Shown piece after piece: positions 1 to 12,646 of a DNA stretch of 64,000 nucleotides. The stretch is taken from NCBI RefSeq assembly GCF_000004075.3, contig NC_026655.2, forward strand, positions 2,666,001 through 2,730,000, written 5' to 3'. Both the position numbers and the translations under genes were made by a program. The notes under the pieces are model-generated. The model worked only from the letters and a program-made list of their open reading frames with translations, was not told the origin of the DNA and did not search any database. The stretch's first letter is position 1; the number at the start of each line of letters is the position of its first letter. Source of the DNA: Cucumis sativus (taxonomy: Eukaryota; Streptophyta; Magnoliopsida; Cucurbitales; Cucurbitaceae).

Positions 1-2478
1 TTCAGTTTGCAATCAGCATTAGCTAAAATATTTTTGGGCTTTAAATCACGATGAAATACATTTGCTGGAAAAAGGAAAAGAAAAGTTGATCAGTTAAATA
101 AAAAAGCAACTAAGTTAATAGCAAATAAAGGAGTCCACTAACCTGTATGAATATATTTCAGACCACGAAGAAGCTGATACAAGAAAAACTGATGGTGCTC
201 AGGAGTAAGATCATCATTGGCCTTAATTACTTGGTGGAGATCAGATTCCATCAACTCAAAAACAACATAAATATCTCTAAATTCTCTCCGTGAAGGAGGA
301 AGCATAATGTGCTTTATTTCTACTATATCTGGATGACGGAGCAGCCGTAGGAGTTTAATTTCTCTTAAAATCCTTGTGGCATCAGAAACGTGCTCAAAAA
401 CATCGTTAATTTTCTTAATTGCAACCTTCTCATCAGTGTGGGTATCAACAGCGGAACCAACAACCCCATAACTGCCTTTACCGATTATTTCTTGAACCTG
501 ATATCTGCTGGCCTCTCCATACTCTGTGAAAAACTCAGTTTCCAACCCACCCTACACAACATTCAGAGTGTTATAGGAATAGCAAATATAACAGTAGAAC
601 AAAGGATTTTAGTATTTTACATGAATTTCGATTTGGAAGTTATATATCTGAGAAAGAACTTGATGATATAGATGCTATAAGTCTCACAGTTTCCAAGAGC
701 CTAAATATATTAAATCCCACAGTTTATATAAGAATCAAGAATCCCATAGTTGTGGCCCCAGCTAGAGGCTAATTTCTTCAATGTGAATGAATTTAGAAGA
801 AGTTTTGAATAACTCATTTTAAGGCTGAATACTCTCTTGAAATTAAAACATTGAAAGTTCCAAGTTAAGTTAACAAAATCCTATAACTAATTACTTACCC
901 GTTTAACATACAAAAGTTGATCACATATTTTTTTTGAATGCATATATATATACATCTACTGAAATATGATACAACTCAACAAAGAACATTTTTTTCCCTT
1001 CTTTTTTAGAACCTAACAATAGGCCGGCGTATTCAAAGATAGTCCAAAAAGGAGTCAATTGCATTCATGTACATGCATCCAAGGAAGGAGAATAAAGTTC
1101 ATTTCCTAACACGAGTCATAAGAAATTATATTCTAATATATTTTACAGACAAATAGAAAATCATTGATGATAGCATTTATTGATTGAGGAAGAAGACATG
1201 GGCAAGGAAGTATGGGACTCGAACAAGTCTTATCCCTTAAAATATGAAAGGACAACAGAAGGATACAGGAGACAAGGACAACTAAGTTGAGAACATTGTA
1301 AGATAGAAGACAACAGTGATGGGGACTTCATATAATTCCAAGAACCCAGTTTTTATAGAACAGTAGAGTAGACTTCTTAAATTGGTTGTTCGAAAAGTAA
1401 AATTAAAAGTCGAAGTGGACATCCTTTTCTTTTGCTTTTTTTTCTCCAAGAAGAGGGTTTCGGTGCTGAAAAGGGGGACAATTTTTTATTGGTCAAAGTT
1501 CCTAGTTTTTCTAATGCTAAAGAATCACCTTCTTAAATTGAATAGTTCCACAATTTCAACCGTGGCCCTGCAGCCAATCAAGGTGATGGGACGTAAAGCC
1601 ACGATATCTACTCTACCAATAAACCCAGAAAGAAAAGCGAAAGTGTGCTTAGCTAATCGAAATGATCTTGCTCCTTAGAGATGAAAAGTTCGATCCCAAT
1701 AGTTATTCTAATCAAAGAAGATGAAAGAAATTTTTATTGGAACACAGTTTCAAACAGCAATCATTTCATATTGCCGAACCAATAAAAAACTTCAGCACTC
1801 AATATTTCCAGCATGTACAAACAATTCTCAGGCATCCCCAGATCATAAAAAACGAACATACCAACAAAACACAAAGATCAAACAAGAACTCTCAAATCCA
1901 TTCATCGATAACTTAAATCAATTTTAATAAGAAAAGAACACACGAAAAGCTAGAGAGCCAAACAATATCTCAAGTCCCATATGATGAAAAAACCCAAACG
2001 AAATCAAACACAGATCTCCAGATCAAAGAAAAAGAAGAATCAACAAGAAACAAACAAATACCTTCTTGTGAGAGTCCATTAAAGCAGAAGGAAGAGGAGG
2101 AGGAGGATTTCTGAAGTGATTGATCCGTTTAGGAACTTTAATGAGCTTCAAGGCAGAGTAATCAAGATCGTCGTCCTCCTCCTCAGGTAATTGCTCAAGA
2201 ATCCCTCCTTCTCCGAGTTGGGTTTGTTTCCTTAGAGGTTTGCGTTTGTGGGCAATGGACGATTGAGCGCGTAAATCGCTACTCAACAATTGGTCACCAC
2301 TAACACCACCATTATCAACATAATCAAACTTGTGGAGATTTGGGTAATTGAGATTAGGGTCAGAAGAATCAGAATTAGAGCTAAAATTAGAATTAGAATT
2401 AGAAGTAGAAGAAGAAGAAGAAGAAGTACGACGTTGAAACCAGCGACGAACACCGTCCACGAGAGTTCCACTCCCCAT
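1..2478 (-). CDS. MPK8-like: Group D (TDY-type) MAP kinase, MPK8/MPK15/MPK9-like; 3' part outside window
   Basis: Coding exons read as 2062-2478, 143-551 and 1-64 (runs off the left edge), all with GT/AG borders. Exon 1 encodes a 139-residue N-terminal extension starting MGSGTLVDGVRRWF, as in Arabidopsis MPK8/MPK15, with a Ser/Asn-rich stretch and an acidic patch. Exon 2 begins the kinase domain: Gly loop GKGSYGVV at residues 163-170, VAIKK with the ATP-binding Lys185, and an ERK-type ESDLHQ segment. Exon 3 gives the catalytic loop HRDLKPKN. The activation loop, expected to be TDY in this clade, lies outside the window, so group D membership rests on the N-terminal extension and domain similarity. 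The family phosphorylates Ser/Thr-Pro sites in stress and Ca2+/ROS signalling (known of the family, not visible here). An internal in-frame ATG at 2079 (Met134) could start a shorter MPK9-like protein. The 1.5-kb first intron has no other visible gene. Confidence 0.93.
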
Positions 2479-2645
2479 AAAAGAAAGATCAAAGAAATCG
2501 GGTTTGATTCAAATCACAACCACTCGATCGAAGCTCCAGCATTGCAATGCCACGCTCTGCGCTACAAAAATTGTTTGATCTCTCTATTATCTCGCTGGCT
2601 CTGCCATCTATACATTATTTCTTCCCATTTCCAAATATTCACTCT

Positions 2646-2682
2646 TCTCTCTCTCTCTCTCTCTCTCCCTCCCTCCCTCTCC
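2646..2682. repeat. CT/CCCT microsatellite in the presumed MAP kinase 5' leader
   Basis: A (CT)n run followed by CCCT repeats lies about 170-200 bp upstream of the MAP kinase ATG. On the transcribed strand it reads as GA repeats, a common composition of plant 5' leaders and core promoters. No TATA box was recognised nearby. Confidence 0.75.
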
Positions 2683-2699
2683 GCTACAGAATTTTGATT

Positions 2700-5590
2700 T
2701 TATCTTTACACTTTACATCCCTTTAGTATAAATCTAAATAGATTACATTAAACCATTATTAGTTTTCTACTTTTGGTGTGGGGCACTCTATAGTTTCAAA
2801 TCCATAATAGATTTGAATCATTCATTCACAATCGTAATTCATTTCTTTATCCATGTTTGAATTAATAAAGTTTTATAAATTGCTTCATATATACCGATCT
2901 TGTTCTCGTTTGTGTGATAGTGAGGTGATGTTTTTTATTTTTCACATCGTTGACAAAAGAGAAAAGATAAACTTTTCGAGTAGAAGAAAATTGCTTTTGA
3001 GAATAATTTTCAAGTTTGTTGAACTAAATTAAATTAAGGAACGATAAATCCAAAATTTTAAAATATAAGAACCAAGTCGATGATACAAAATAGGTAATTT
3101 TAATCTTTTTTTTTCTAATAGTTAATATCTCATATATATTAGATTAACAATTTTTTACCAAGTCGTGAATGGAGAATCGATTTAATTTTTTATTTTAAAG
3201 TTAATAGTACATGTTTTATACTTTAATCTAGCACGAATATTTTACAAAAGAAATGTTCCATTTGGTAAGGTAAAAAGTACCAAAACTAGATTTTCATAAT
3301 TCTCTTAGTTTTATATTCTTTCTTTTTTTTTTAATTTTATTTATACTTTCTAGGTGACATTAATAAATAAAAGTTTGATATGGTAGGGGAACAGTTCCAA
3401 AATGAATGTTGTACTATTTCATTAATATTTAAACATACCATATAGTTTGTGCATTTAAAACACGTAACTAACAATAAATAATAATGGTAGGAAAAAATAA
3501 TAGTACATAAGTTTCTCCGAACATGACGTGACTAAAGAATAAAATGATCAATACGCTTTTTGATCCATAACACACCTATGTGTTAGTTGGACGAATCTCA
3601 TTTTTGTTAGTAGATGGTTTTTTTACATTACTTTTCTAGTTCAACAATTACAACTTTATACAACATGAAAACCGAGCATTTGACCAATTAAACGTGAATT
3701 CATACATAAAGGGTTGAATTAGCTTTTATAGTTTGGGTTGATTTTGAATTCCAACTTGTTTTAAACCAAATTGATTAAATACATTAAAGTGGGTGGAATT
3801 ATTCTGCTTTCATTAGTTAACACAAAGTTTTCTTGTTGGTTAGTTTTATAATTTGGACAAAACATTTGTAAGGGGAGAGTGTAATTATAATTTAAAGATT
3901 TTTATTTAGTTTATTAAACAAAGATTTGGGTTTTAAATATGAGAATGATGGGTTGGAAAAATCATATAAAAAAAAGGTTTATTTAATTGATCAAATTGAC
4001 CTTGATTGGAGGCTATAAGACTTTTTGCAAAGTATTTTAATCATAATCAAGATTAATATATGTAATCAACTAAGATGTATCAACATGATATGCCATGTCT
4101 CGTTATCAAAGGTTTGTCTGTACAATTAACAATTCCACATGAATTAGAGTATATATCACAATTCACATGTCCCACATATTTAATTCCTTCATAATCAATT
4201 ATTTTTCTTATTGTTATTATTTCTATTTAATTACATTAAGAAAAACAAAATAACTAGATATTGTGTGTGATGATTGACGAATAGGATGAGTTGAAAAATA
4301 GGATGGAAAAGAAAAGGACAAATTTGACATTCAATAAGAGAGAACAACATTTTGGACTAATAATTTGAGAGTTGAATTATTAAAGAAGCATCTCTAAGTT
4401 TGGATCTGTTAATCAGATCTATTTTTTCAAAATAACAATTTAATATACATACATATATATATATAATGGAGAAATTGTCTTCATTTGAGTTGGAGCAATG
4501 TTTGTTCGACAAATCGTCAATCAAGTAATTGAAACAAAAACGAAAAAGTATCTTTTACACAAAATACATCTAAGTTTTGTAGTGTTTTAAAAATACATTT
4601 TTTTTTAACTTAGTTAGATTATTTTCAAACGTCTCAACTCCCAAAAGGTTCAATAATAACACTAAACTTGAGGGGGAAAAATTAAAACACCTCACCAATA
4701 GTGTTTTGAGAGAAATGTAGTATTGTGTTTAAAAAATATGTTTTTAACTTACAAAATATTAATAATAGAGACGTTACATCAAATTATAAAAACATTTTAA
4801 AAAACATTGTGAATATGACAAAATTAGTAATATCATAAGACTATTCGACGATAATTATAGGACTATCAAAAGATAATCACTTTTAAATTTGATACTTTTA
4901 CAAATTTAAAAATGTTGTAACACACGATTTATTAGAATTTATTATGTTGCTATTTTTCCCTTAATAATAACCTTGCTTTTAAAAAGTATACATAAAGAAA
5001 GAAAATGTAATCATGTGTTTACTACTTTAATAGAGACAAAAATTGTATTAACACTCCACATTCCAAAATCAAAACAAAAAAGGTTCCTAACAAAGTGCTG
5101 ATTACTGAAAGTAATAATAAATAAAAAAATTATTGAAAAACTTTTAAAATTGTTCTAAAACAAATTTCTTCCAAAACTAATGTTGATGGCCTTTTTTTGA
5201 ACTTTTTCTGGAAATCTTTATTGAAACTATAAATATATTCTAAATGAAGTATAAAGTTAAAGGAGAAAAATATCAATAATTTGGCCTCAATAATAATCAA
5301 ATTACTTTGAAGCAAAAAGGTCTGCAAGGTTCGAACTTTGAGTAGAATGCAAAACAAGAGTTTGAAAAAATGGGTATATGAAGCAAAGCAATTGATTGCT
5401 ATCATTGACCAAATAGATACATATGTGAAGAAAGTTCACTATACAAACTTTTGTAGTTCAACCAAAATCTAAAATGCTACTAAATTCTTATTAAGTAGCC
5501 TATGGTCAACCGCAATTCGGATTTGAGAGGTCGAAAAATAAAAAAGGAGATGTAAAAAGTTGTATTAGTATAAAGTAATGAAAAGAGAGG
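2700..5590. other. AT-rich intergenic spacer between MAP kinase promoter and golgin 3' end
   Basis: No convincing coding region is seen. The sequence is AT-rich with many poly-A/T runs and short TA microsatellites (for example near 4450). Short open frames present here lack any family motif and are rich in Ile, Phe and Lys, as expected of random AT-rich DNA. It should include the promoter of the MAP kinase (right of 2480) and the terminator of the golgin gene (left of 5620). Confidence 0.7.
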
Positions 5591-5622
5591 GATCTATCTG
5601 TTTTTGTAGTTCCAAGAAAAAA

Positions 5623-8600
5623 TCACATGTGTGAAGAGGCATTGATGTTTTCCAAGGAAATAACAGCACCAGAGTTGGTGTGTGTGTCTACATGTGAGTG
5701 TGACATGAGAATATAGAGTACCCATAAATGAAGGAATACAAGGTAAACTACTGACCACAATTTGGCTGTAGGGTTTCTCCTTATAAACACCATTCCTGCT
5801 ACATATATTGCATCCAGCTGCAGGATTAATGATCCTAGGTGTTTCTTCCCCGAGTCGATCTTCCCTTCTAACATCGGTCTCAGTTTTGAACCTGAAAGTT
5901 CCCATTTCCCAGACTCTAAGTCCCTTGAAATGTCACTCATATTCATTGATTTGCTTTCTTCTAGCTGCCTTGTCACGGCCTGCAATGAATACGCAAATCA
6001 ATGCTTAGTACATGTTAAAGTTAAATTTTGCAATTTAGCAAAAATGTAAGGATGGGTTCAGTACCTCAATTCTGAAGAGAAGGGTTGCCTTCTCTGAAGA
6101 CAGTGCCTCCACCTAATTCATAAATCAAATTTCAATAGTGAGTCCTCTTAGTGCCTCCTATTTAATAATCTGACGTTATTCTTACACTGGCTACAACAGT
6201 ATAGTAGAGTAGAGTCTAATTAAGTATTAAGAAAACTCTGACCAACGTTAAAGGATAGATTAAAACATGATGTGAAGAGTCGCCACAATATGCAATGTTT
6301 TTTATATTCCATAGACGTTCCCGTAAAATGTGGGATCAGACATCATACTAGATATATCTCACTAAAATCTAAATATTCTCCCTTGGAGATGCAAAACTTG
6401 GTTCAGTCAACAAATTTAGTGTAGCTTTTAGCTTTTTAGTAGGATGAAAAATTGGAAGTTTTGATGGATATTTAAGTTAATTGACTCCTGACACCATTTT
6501 CTTCAAGGACTGGAAAGGGAATTAGATTTAGGAAGGAGAGACTTAGAAACTGCAAGGAAATGAGAAGTTTTAGGACTAGGCAAGAATTTCATGATTCCGT
6601 TATAGTGGTGCCGATCCGATAAAATGATTGAGAACATGGACGCTTTTAACCCTTTTAATAAAAAAATTGCATTATTATTACTATTTAAATCAAAAGCCTA
6701 TCTCTATTAGATGGTTTGTGCAGCCAAGTTCGCCACTCCAACAAGATAAATTATTTACGAAGGCAGTGAGAACGTGAGGTACACAAATGAGAGGATTTGG
6801 AGAACACATTGTAACTACCAACAACCTAAATGATGCATACTCCTTTCACGCAAGAACAGAAGTACTTTAAAGCTCATATTTAATCCCTAACCTTTTAGAA
6901 CTGACAGTGGAAATATTCAGCACTTCCAACTACCCAGCTGATAGGAATGGCAGTTGAGGGTATTAAAGCTATATAAGTAATGAGTTAAGTAGTTTGTTAG
7001 GAAAGTTGGTTATAAATAGAGGTAGTGGGGAGTGGAGAAGGGAGTCAATATTTGGTGAGTTAATTAGAGATTGAGAGTTATCTCAAGATTGGGAAGGTCC
7101 AAGTACCTCGAACACTTGGTCTATCCGGTATTTCCGTTATATCTTTTATATTGCAATATATCTAGGTTCTATTACCAGCCTATCTGTTAACAACCATAAA
7201 GATTGCATGATACGAGACACTGCTTTTATCTTGAGGTGTTAGGTCAAAGGGGGAAAAATACAGTTCAGCTGAAGAATTTTGAACCAGATGGATTTTTCCA
7301 TTCCTTAAACATGGGAAAATTCGGTACTGTTTGATATGGTTCATCTACATATTGTAGGGGAAAGTTAGACTTGCCAAACTTCTAAAAGAAATAACAAATT
7401 TTGTGAATTTAAGGGTGGCAGAGTTTCTTGACGAAATGGGCCATCTGCATGATCTATGGGCACATTTAGAATTGTCCGCCCATCCAACACATACTTTATA
7501 ATGAAACGAAATGTTGCAGAATTAGTCATATCATGGAAAAAGGCGACCATAATTTAAACTAAGATTTTTTTTTTCTTTTTTACAGTTCAACTTAAATTTA
7601 TCAAGGGCAAGGGCTGATGTTGTTAGCTTTTCAATCCTTTTTAATTAATGCCACCTAATGCGTTCGTTATATGTTCAGTGTTCTTGATATCTAGAGCTTC
7701 AAGTTACTGTTTGTGGTTCTTGATGTTTATATATTTTAACCTGGAAAATAGTAATTAATAACTTCATCACAGTATCTATCATGCCATGTAGAATTTCTAA
7801 TGTGGAGCGATGGAACTCACTTTGAAGATCTGGCATTTAAAGTTTAGATGGAGAAACGGTGGAAGACAAACCTGAGCTTGTTTCTGAATTAAATGGTCAG
7901 TCATCTGGCCAAGCCTTCTCTTGAGTTCAACTTCAACTTCAGTTGGTTCCTCCATCTCTTTTCTCATCAACGCTATGTTTTCTTCCAACTTTTTCCCCTG
8001 TAATTAACAAGAAGACAAGATTGAGTATTATAGTTCTCTTCAACGTCTCAAGATAAACATTTATCCAATTGAATGATTAGAAAATGTAAACATTGATAAC
8101 ACAGATTTAAGAGGTATATAAATAGACATTAAAATTTTGGACTTACAAAAAATATTTCTGTGACACAAAATGTGCATATTTCCCCATAATTATTGACTTG
8201 ACGAGTGGCAAATGCCCAGAGATGGTCAGAGAATGATGCACCCCAACCCCGTTTTGGTAAAATACATTGTTTATGGAAATAGCAGAAGATTTTTCTAACA
8301 AATATGCAAATTCATCTAGAACTGGATCAATAAATCTAAAAGGACGAATAATTAAGAATCGAAATCATACCATACTATGAATAGAATTTTCATAAAATAG
8401 TACTAATACATAAATTACGTTTCTAAGAAAAATGGGGGGGAGGGGAAAGGGATTGGAAGAATACAAAATGTCAAATGATATCTACAACAAACTAAAACAA
8501 TACTCAGTTAAATTATTATCAATCTTGAAAGAGAGAGAGCAAGAGACAGAGAACAAAATGATGCTAAGCAACTCGTACCCTGATTTTGTGCAACTATCAA

Positions 8601-11600
8601 AACTAATATTTTATGCCTATAAATTAGAAAGGAGAGGAGGTTCTGTCGATGAAGAAATCAAAAGATCATCTGAATGAGTACACGTTAATGAAAATCCTTT
8701 GTGGGAAAAAGATAAAAATACGGGATTTTTATTTCCATTACTAGAAAACCAACCTTCTCTTGTAATTGGAGGACTTTATCAGTGATGTGAGAGTGCTCTG
8801 CCTCAAGAATCTCCAATTCAAATCCAATTCCTTTAAAAGCCAACTACAACATATGCAGTAGAAGCTATCAGAGAAGGAAAATTATCTGAGAGAGGTTGTA
8901 AAGTCTGACTTGAAAAAGGGAAAAAGTGGGAAACTGCTACAAGAGCACTCGCACAATCACAAGCAAATTAACTCTTACTGGTTTTGTTGATGTTCCAGCT
9001 TGATGAGAGCTTGCAATCCTCCTCTTCAGTTCTACAACAAAGAAAGGGCTTTCAACAAAAGTCCAAATTCTAAATAGAATACTCGATTTCAATCAAGTAG
9101 GCAATCAGAATTAGAATCCATCTTTCGGGGGCCTTAATAATTCATGCAACAAACTCTTTCTTCTGAAAACCTGGAGAGGGTTTTTTCTCACTTCAATAGT
9201 AAGACCAATTTGTACGAAATAAAACTTGTACCTTCATGAGCCGTTTCTTTCAATTCAATCTGCTGTCTAAGTCCAGCAACCCGGTTACCCTGGTCCAAGC
9301 AGATGAAACATAAAGCTTCCATTATTTTTAGAGTACAAACTAGAGGCAAAAATATTGAATGTGCCCATAAGGCTTACAGAAATACTAGAGAGTTAAAGCA
9401 AGAAAGCTCAACGTGGCTACTTAAGTTCAAAAGAGGGACTCATGGCTAATAAGAGCTAACCAGCATGAAAATAAACATATCTTCTAACACATCAACATAA
9501 TATCCAGTGTTCCACTACCATTCCTTATCATACCTCCAACTCAAGATTCCATTGTACAGAAGCAAGGGTTCTTGCAAGATAGGCATTTTCAGTCTGCAAG
9601 CCACACATATTTACTTCAGTATGATAAAAAGATAAAACAAAATGCTAATGGAATATTCTTCAAAAAGTTTAAAGAAATATTGCCAAACGAACTTGGAGGA
9701 CCATAAGGACAAACAGAACTTCAGAAACTGATGTCTCTGATATGGATTGTTTTACCTCAAGCTTGGCCATTATTGCAAGGGCTTCTCTACGGGTTTCATT
9801 GTGCTTCTGCTTCTCAAGCTCAACAGCCTCCATCGTTTCCATCATAGATGTCTGCAGCTCTGTAGCCTGAATTTTAAAAATACATGGATATGCATTGTAA
9901 AACAAAATCCATATTTCACACATGAGTACATGGGTATTGTTCACAATCCATTCCAAACAGAGTACACAATATGAAAAATGTATTTAACGGTGATTATAAA
10001 ACTCAAGAAAGGTGCCTCATAAATAGATAGCCTTTTCCACTTACCACCTACATGGCAGAAGGTAGGCATACAGTCCAGTGTCAGTTCATCCCAATTTAGG
10101 ATTTATAAATATGATTGAATACATTTTGCACATTACCAAATTCCTGGGTTTACTTTTTCTTTTCTTTGTAGTATAATAGAACCACAATTTCAAAATTCAC
10201 ATTGGGTAGGAGTGCATACAAAATTGACGATCAATCAAACTCATGCTAAAATTGACAAAAAAGATACGACACATTTTACCTCTTCTGCTTGCTTTCTTGC
10301 TCGATCCTCCAGTATTTTTTCAAGGCTCTGCTTCTCGCCTTCCAGTCTAGCCACCAAGTCTTCCTGTTCTTTGATAGCCTCCAAGGCTTTGGCCGCTGCT
10401 TTCTCAGCCATAATTTTCTGCCTCCTCCTTCTAATTTCTTCCCTCTCACGTTCAATTTCAGAATCAGAAGCTGAGCCTGAGTCTGAATCTGAACCAGAAC
10501 TCCCATCACTAGTTGAAGATCCTGTCCACTCTTTTCTCACATCATCAGATATAGAACTACGTGAAACTTCATCTGATTTATATTTCCCAGAAACACCACT
10601 TTCTCGATGACTTTGAGCATCTTTCAGAATGGTATTTGTATCAGATATCCTTTTAGTTTGATCTGTATTTGCCACTGTTTCAGAGGATTGACCATTTTTT
10701 ATTGCCAGCATAGAATCCTCTGAAGAAAAAGCCTTGGAATCAAAATTCCCACCAACTTCCCTTTTTTCCAAACTTTTTGCTTCAACTAAAATATTGCCTG
10801 CAGCTTCTTTCTTGTCCATTTCTTGACCTTCAGAATGCGTAACATTTTTGTCATTTATTGGATCTACTCTTGAACTTGTCCCCAACAAAACTGAAGCATT
10901 AGATTCATCCACATCACTTGCCTTCCTGTTTAATTTCTTTCTTTCCCCAACAGACTTGTTGCTATTAGCGCTGTTTTGAGTTTTCTTGAAATCCAGCACC
11001 GACATATTTGAACCTGCATTACTTGGTCTGCGACTTTCCCTCTTCGCCCCACGAATTGAAGATGCTCCATTACTGCGGGATGCAGGCGAAGTTGAAGGGG
11101 TACCGAGCAGTTCGGTCCAGTCACGGTCCGTTAGTGTAGGTGATTTTGACGACGGTGAGGGTTTTGATGAGGCAGAAATCACATTATCCTGGCTTCTACT
11201 CACATTCAAACTTAGATCACTTCGCAATTTCCTACGATAATCGTTATCTACTTGATTCTTCTTCTTGAGTTGATCCTTCAAAGGCAAAATATCCCCAGCT
11301 TTTCCAGCCGCTTCCAAATAATCCACAGCCGGAGGCTTTTCCCCCTTTTTAAGCGACTCCGCCGCTTGCTGATCGATCTATATCATCCATTTCACAAAAA
11401 CAATAAACAAAACCAACCTCGACACGAAACAAATGAAAACATACATTCAATTTCCACTATCAACACTATAACCCGCAGCTCGATTCTCCAAAAATCAAAA
11501 CACACACCTAATTCCGGATCTACAACTTTACAAACAACGCAAAAACAAAAGAAAAGCGAACATCCACACAACCTGCCACCAAATCCTCATAAATGCAACA

Positions 11601-11691
11601 ACAACAAAAGAAAAAAAAAAGGAAGGAGGAAACCCACCTGCTGGAGAATGCTCTCGGCCGCTTTAAGCTTGGAGGAGATCCAATTAGCCAT
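5623..11691 (-). CDS. GC2: Golgin candidate 2 (GC2): C-tail-anchored Golgi coiled-coil protein
   Basis: Ten exons give 684 aa: 11638-11691, 10280-11377, 9756-9866, 9534-9593, 9232-9289, 8979-9031, 8754-8843, 7872-7997, 6065-6112, 5623-5979. All junctions are GT/AG and keep frame. The start MANWISSKLKAAES and end SGAVISLEN match Arabidopsis GC2 (668 aa, from memory). Order: short amphipathic N-terminus; Ser-rich low-complexity region in the large exon 2, ending in an acidic SD-rich patch and an EREREEIRRRR stretch; long coiled coil including EKQKHNETR and EEPTEVEVELKRRL; then one membrane span at about residues 640-658 (LWSVVYLVFLHLW) and a short lumenal tail. Plant golgins of this type sit on Golgi membranes by the C-terminal anchor and act in tethering or matrix structure (family knowledge). 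Intron 8 (6113-7871) contains a solo LTR. Confidence 0.95.
6939..7174 (+). mobile_element. Solo LTR (copia/TRIM-like) in golgin intron 8
   Basis: A 236-bp element starts TGATAGGA and ends TTCTATTA, degenerate inverted ends of an LTR. It is flanked on both sides by the 5-bp direct repeat CCAGC (6934-6938 and 7175-7179), a perfect target-site duplication of retroviral-type integration. Inside is a TATAAATAGAGG promoter box at about 7010, followed by a U5-like segment. There is no primer-binding site, no internal region and no second LTR, so it is a solo LTR left by recombination. A related copy lies at 39201-39423. The strand given is that of the LTR promoter, opposite to the host gene. Confidence 0.82.
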
Positions 11692-11907
11692 GATTCAAAT
11701 CCACGATACAACTTCGTCGTTTGATGAATCGAAATCAGAAGAGAAACGTAATAAAACTACGAGTCACATTCATAAAATTATCGATAGCAAAGCAGAGTTA
11801 TTGAGAATTTCGATTGAGAGGTCGCACTTGCAGTTGCACAGAATCGGAACGATGAAAGAACGATAGGAAGAAAGAAAGCCGAGAAAAGGCTACAGTGACA
11901 AGTAGGT

Positions 11908-11928
11908 TACGTGGAGGGTTACACGTGG
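11908..11928. promoter_or_regulatory. G-box / ABRE-like pair upstream of the golgin gene
   Basis: TACGTGG (11908-11914) and ACACGTGG (11921-11928) lie within 21 bp, about 220-240 bp upstream of the golgin ATG. ACGT-core elements of this form bind plant bZIP/bHLH factors. Function is inferred from position and motif only. Confidence 0.4.
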
Positions 11929-11929
11929 A

Positions 11930-12646
11930 TGATTGCTGATGTGTCTGTGTGGAGCCAAGGTTTTAAGTCACATTAGATTGGTGCACGATCAGTGGTCTGT
12001 CACGGAGGAAGTGAGACCGATGGTGTAACCGACGCAACCTCTTTTTTTTTATTATTATTATTTTTAGTTAAATAGAGAAATACACCGAAGTTCATTTATT
12101 TCTACGGAAACAACGATAGTTTTTTAGTACAACAAACGAAAACAAGGGAAAGACTAAGAGAAGGAAGAGCATCAATGGCTCGGAAAAGGTATTCTTCAAG
12201 TCAGAATTGTTGAATACCTAAATCTTCGACTATGAGAATTAAATTTGTGAGCGATAGAGTTGTTTTTGTAGTTAACTCAAAAAAAAAATTTGGATAGAAT
12301 TATAACGATGGAGAATCGAAAATTTCGAATGAAATGATTGAAAGTCTAAACCTTGTTTGTGAATCGAGCTCTTTTAACAACAAAAATTCAGATGATTAGT
12401 GCATTTGTTTCAACCCACAAGTAGGAGAAATATTCGATCTTAGTAAAAAAAGCGGCCAAAATGAAAAATAATTTTTTTCCTTATGGTAGCATAATTTATA
12501 TATACATATAATGTGATAGTATATATTTATAGTTTTAGTTGCTATGAAATTACACAATATTTATAGGCTAAAAATAAAATATATTTATAAGATAAAGATA
12601 AGTTCAAGCAAACTATAAGCTAAACTCACCATTCAAAACTAAATTT
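11930..12646. other. Spacer between golgin promoter and RABA6 stop codon
   Basis: About 700 bp of AT-rich DNA holding the upstream part of the golgin promoter and the 3' end of the Rab gene. No other gene or repeat is recognised. Confidence 0.6.

Noticed and set aside
2290-2697. Plus-strand open frame of 135 codons over the MAP kinase first exon
   Set aside because: Antisense shadow of the Ser/Asn-rich MPK N-terminus; product is Arg/Ile low complexity with no motif.
5310-5350. GGTTCGAAC resembling a tRNA box B
   Set aside because: No box A at the right distance upstream and no cloverleaf pairing.
7365-7550. 61-codon frame in golgin intron 8 that might be a domesticated transposon fragment
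   Set aside because: No transposase or reverse transcriptase motif; it lies outside the solo LTR and has no splice support.
10212-10610. Plus-strand open frame of 132 codons inside golgin exon 2
   Set aside because: Antisense of the acidic SD-rich and coiled-coil region; Ser/Leu-rich artefact.
11252-11866. Plus-strand open frame of 204 codons near the golgin start
   Set aside because: Runs antisense through golgin exons 1-2 and the intron; lysine/asparagine-rich with no domain.
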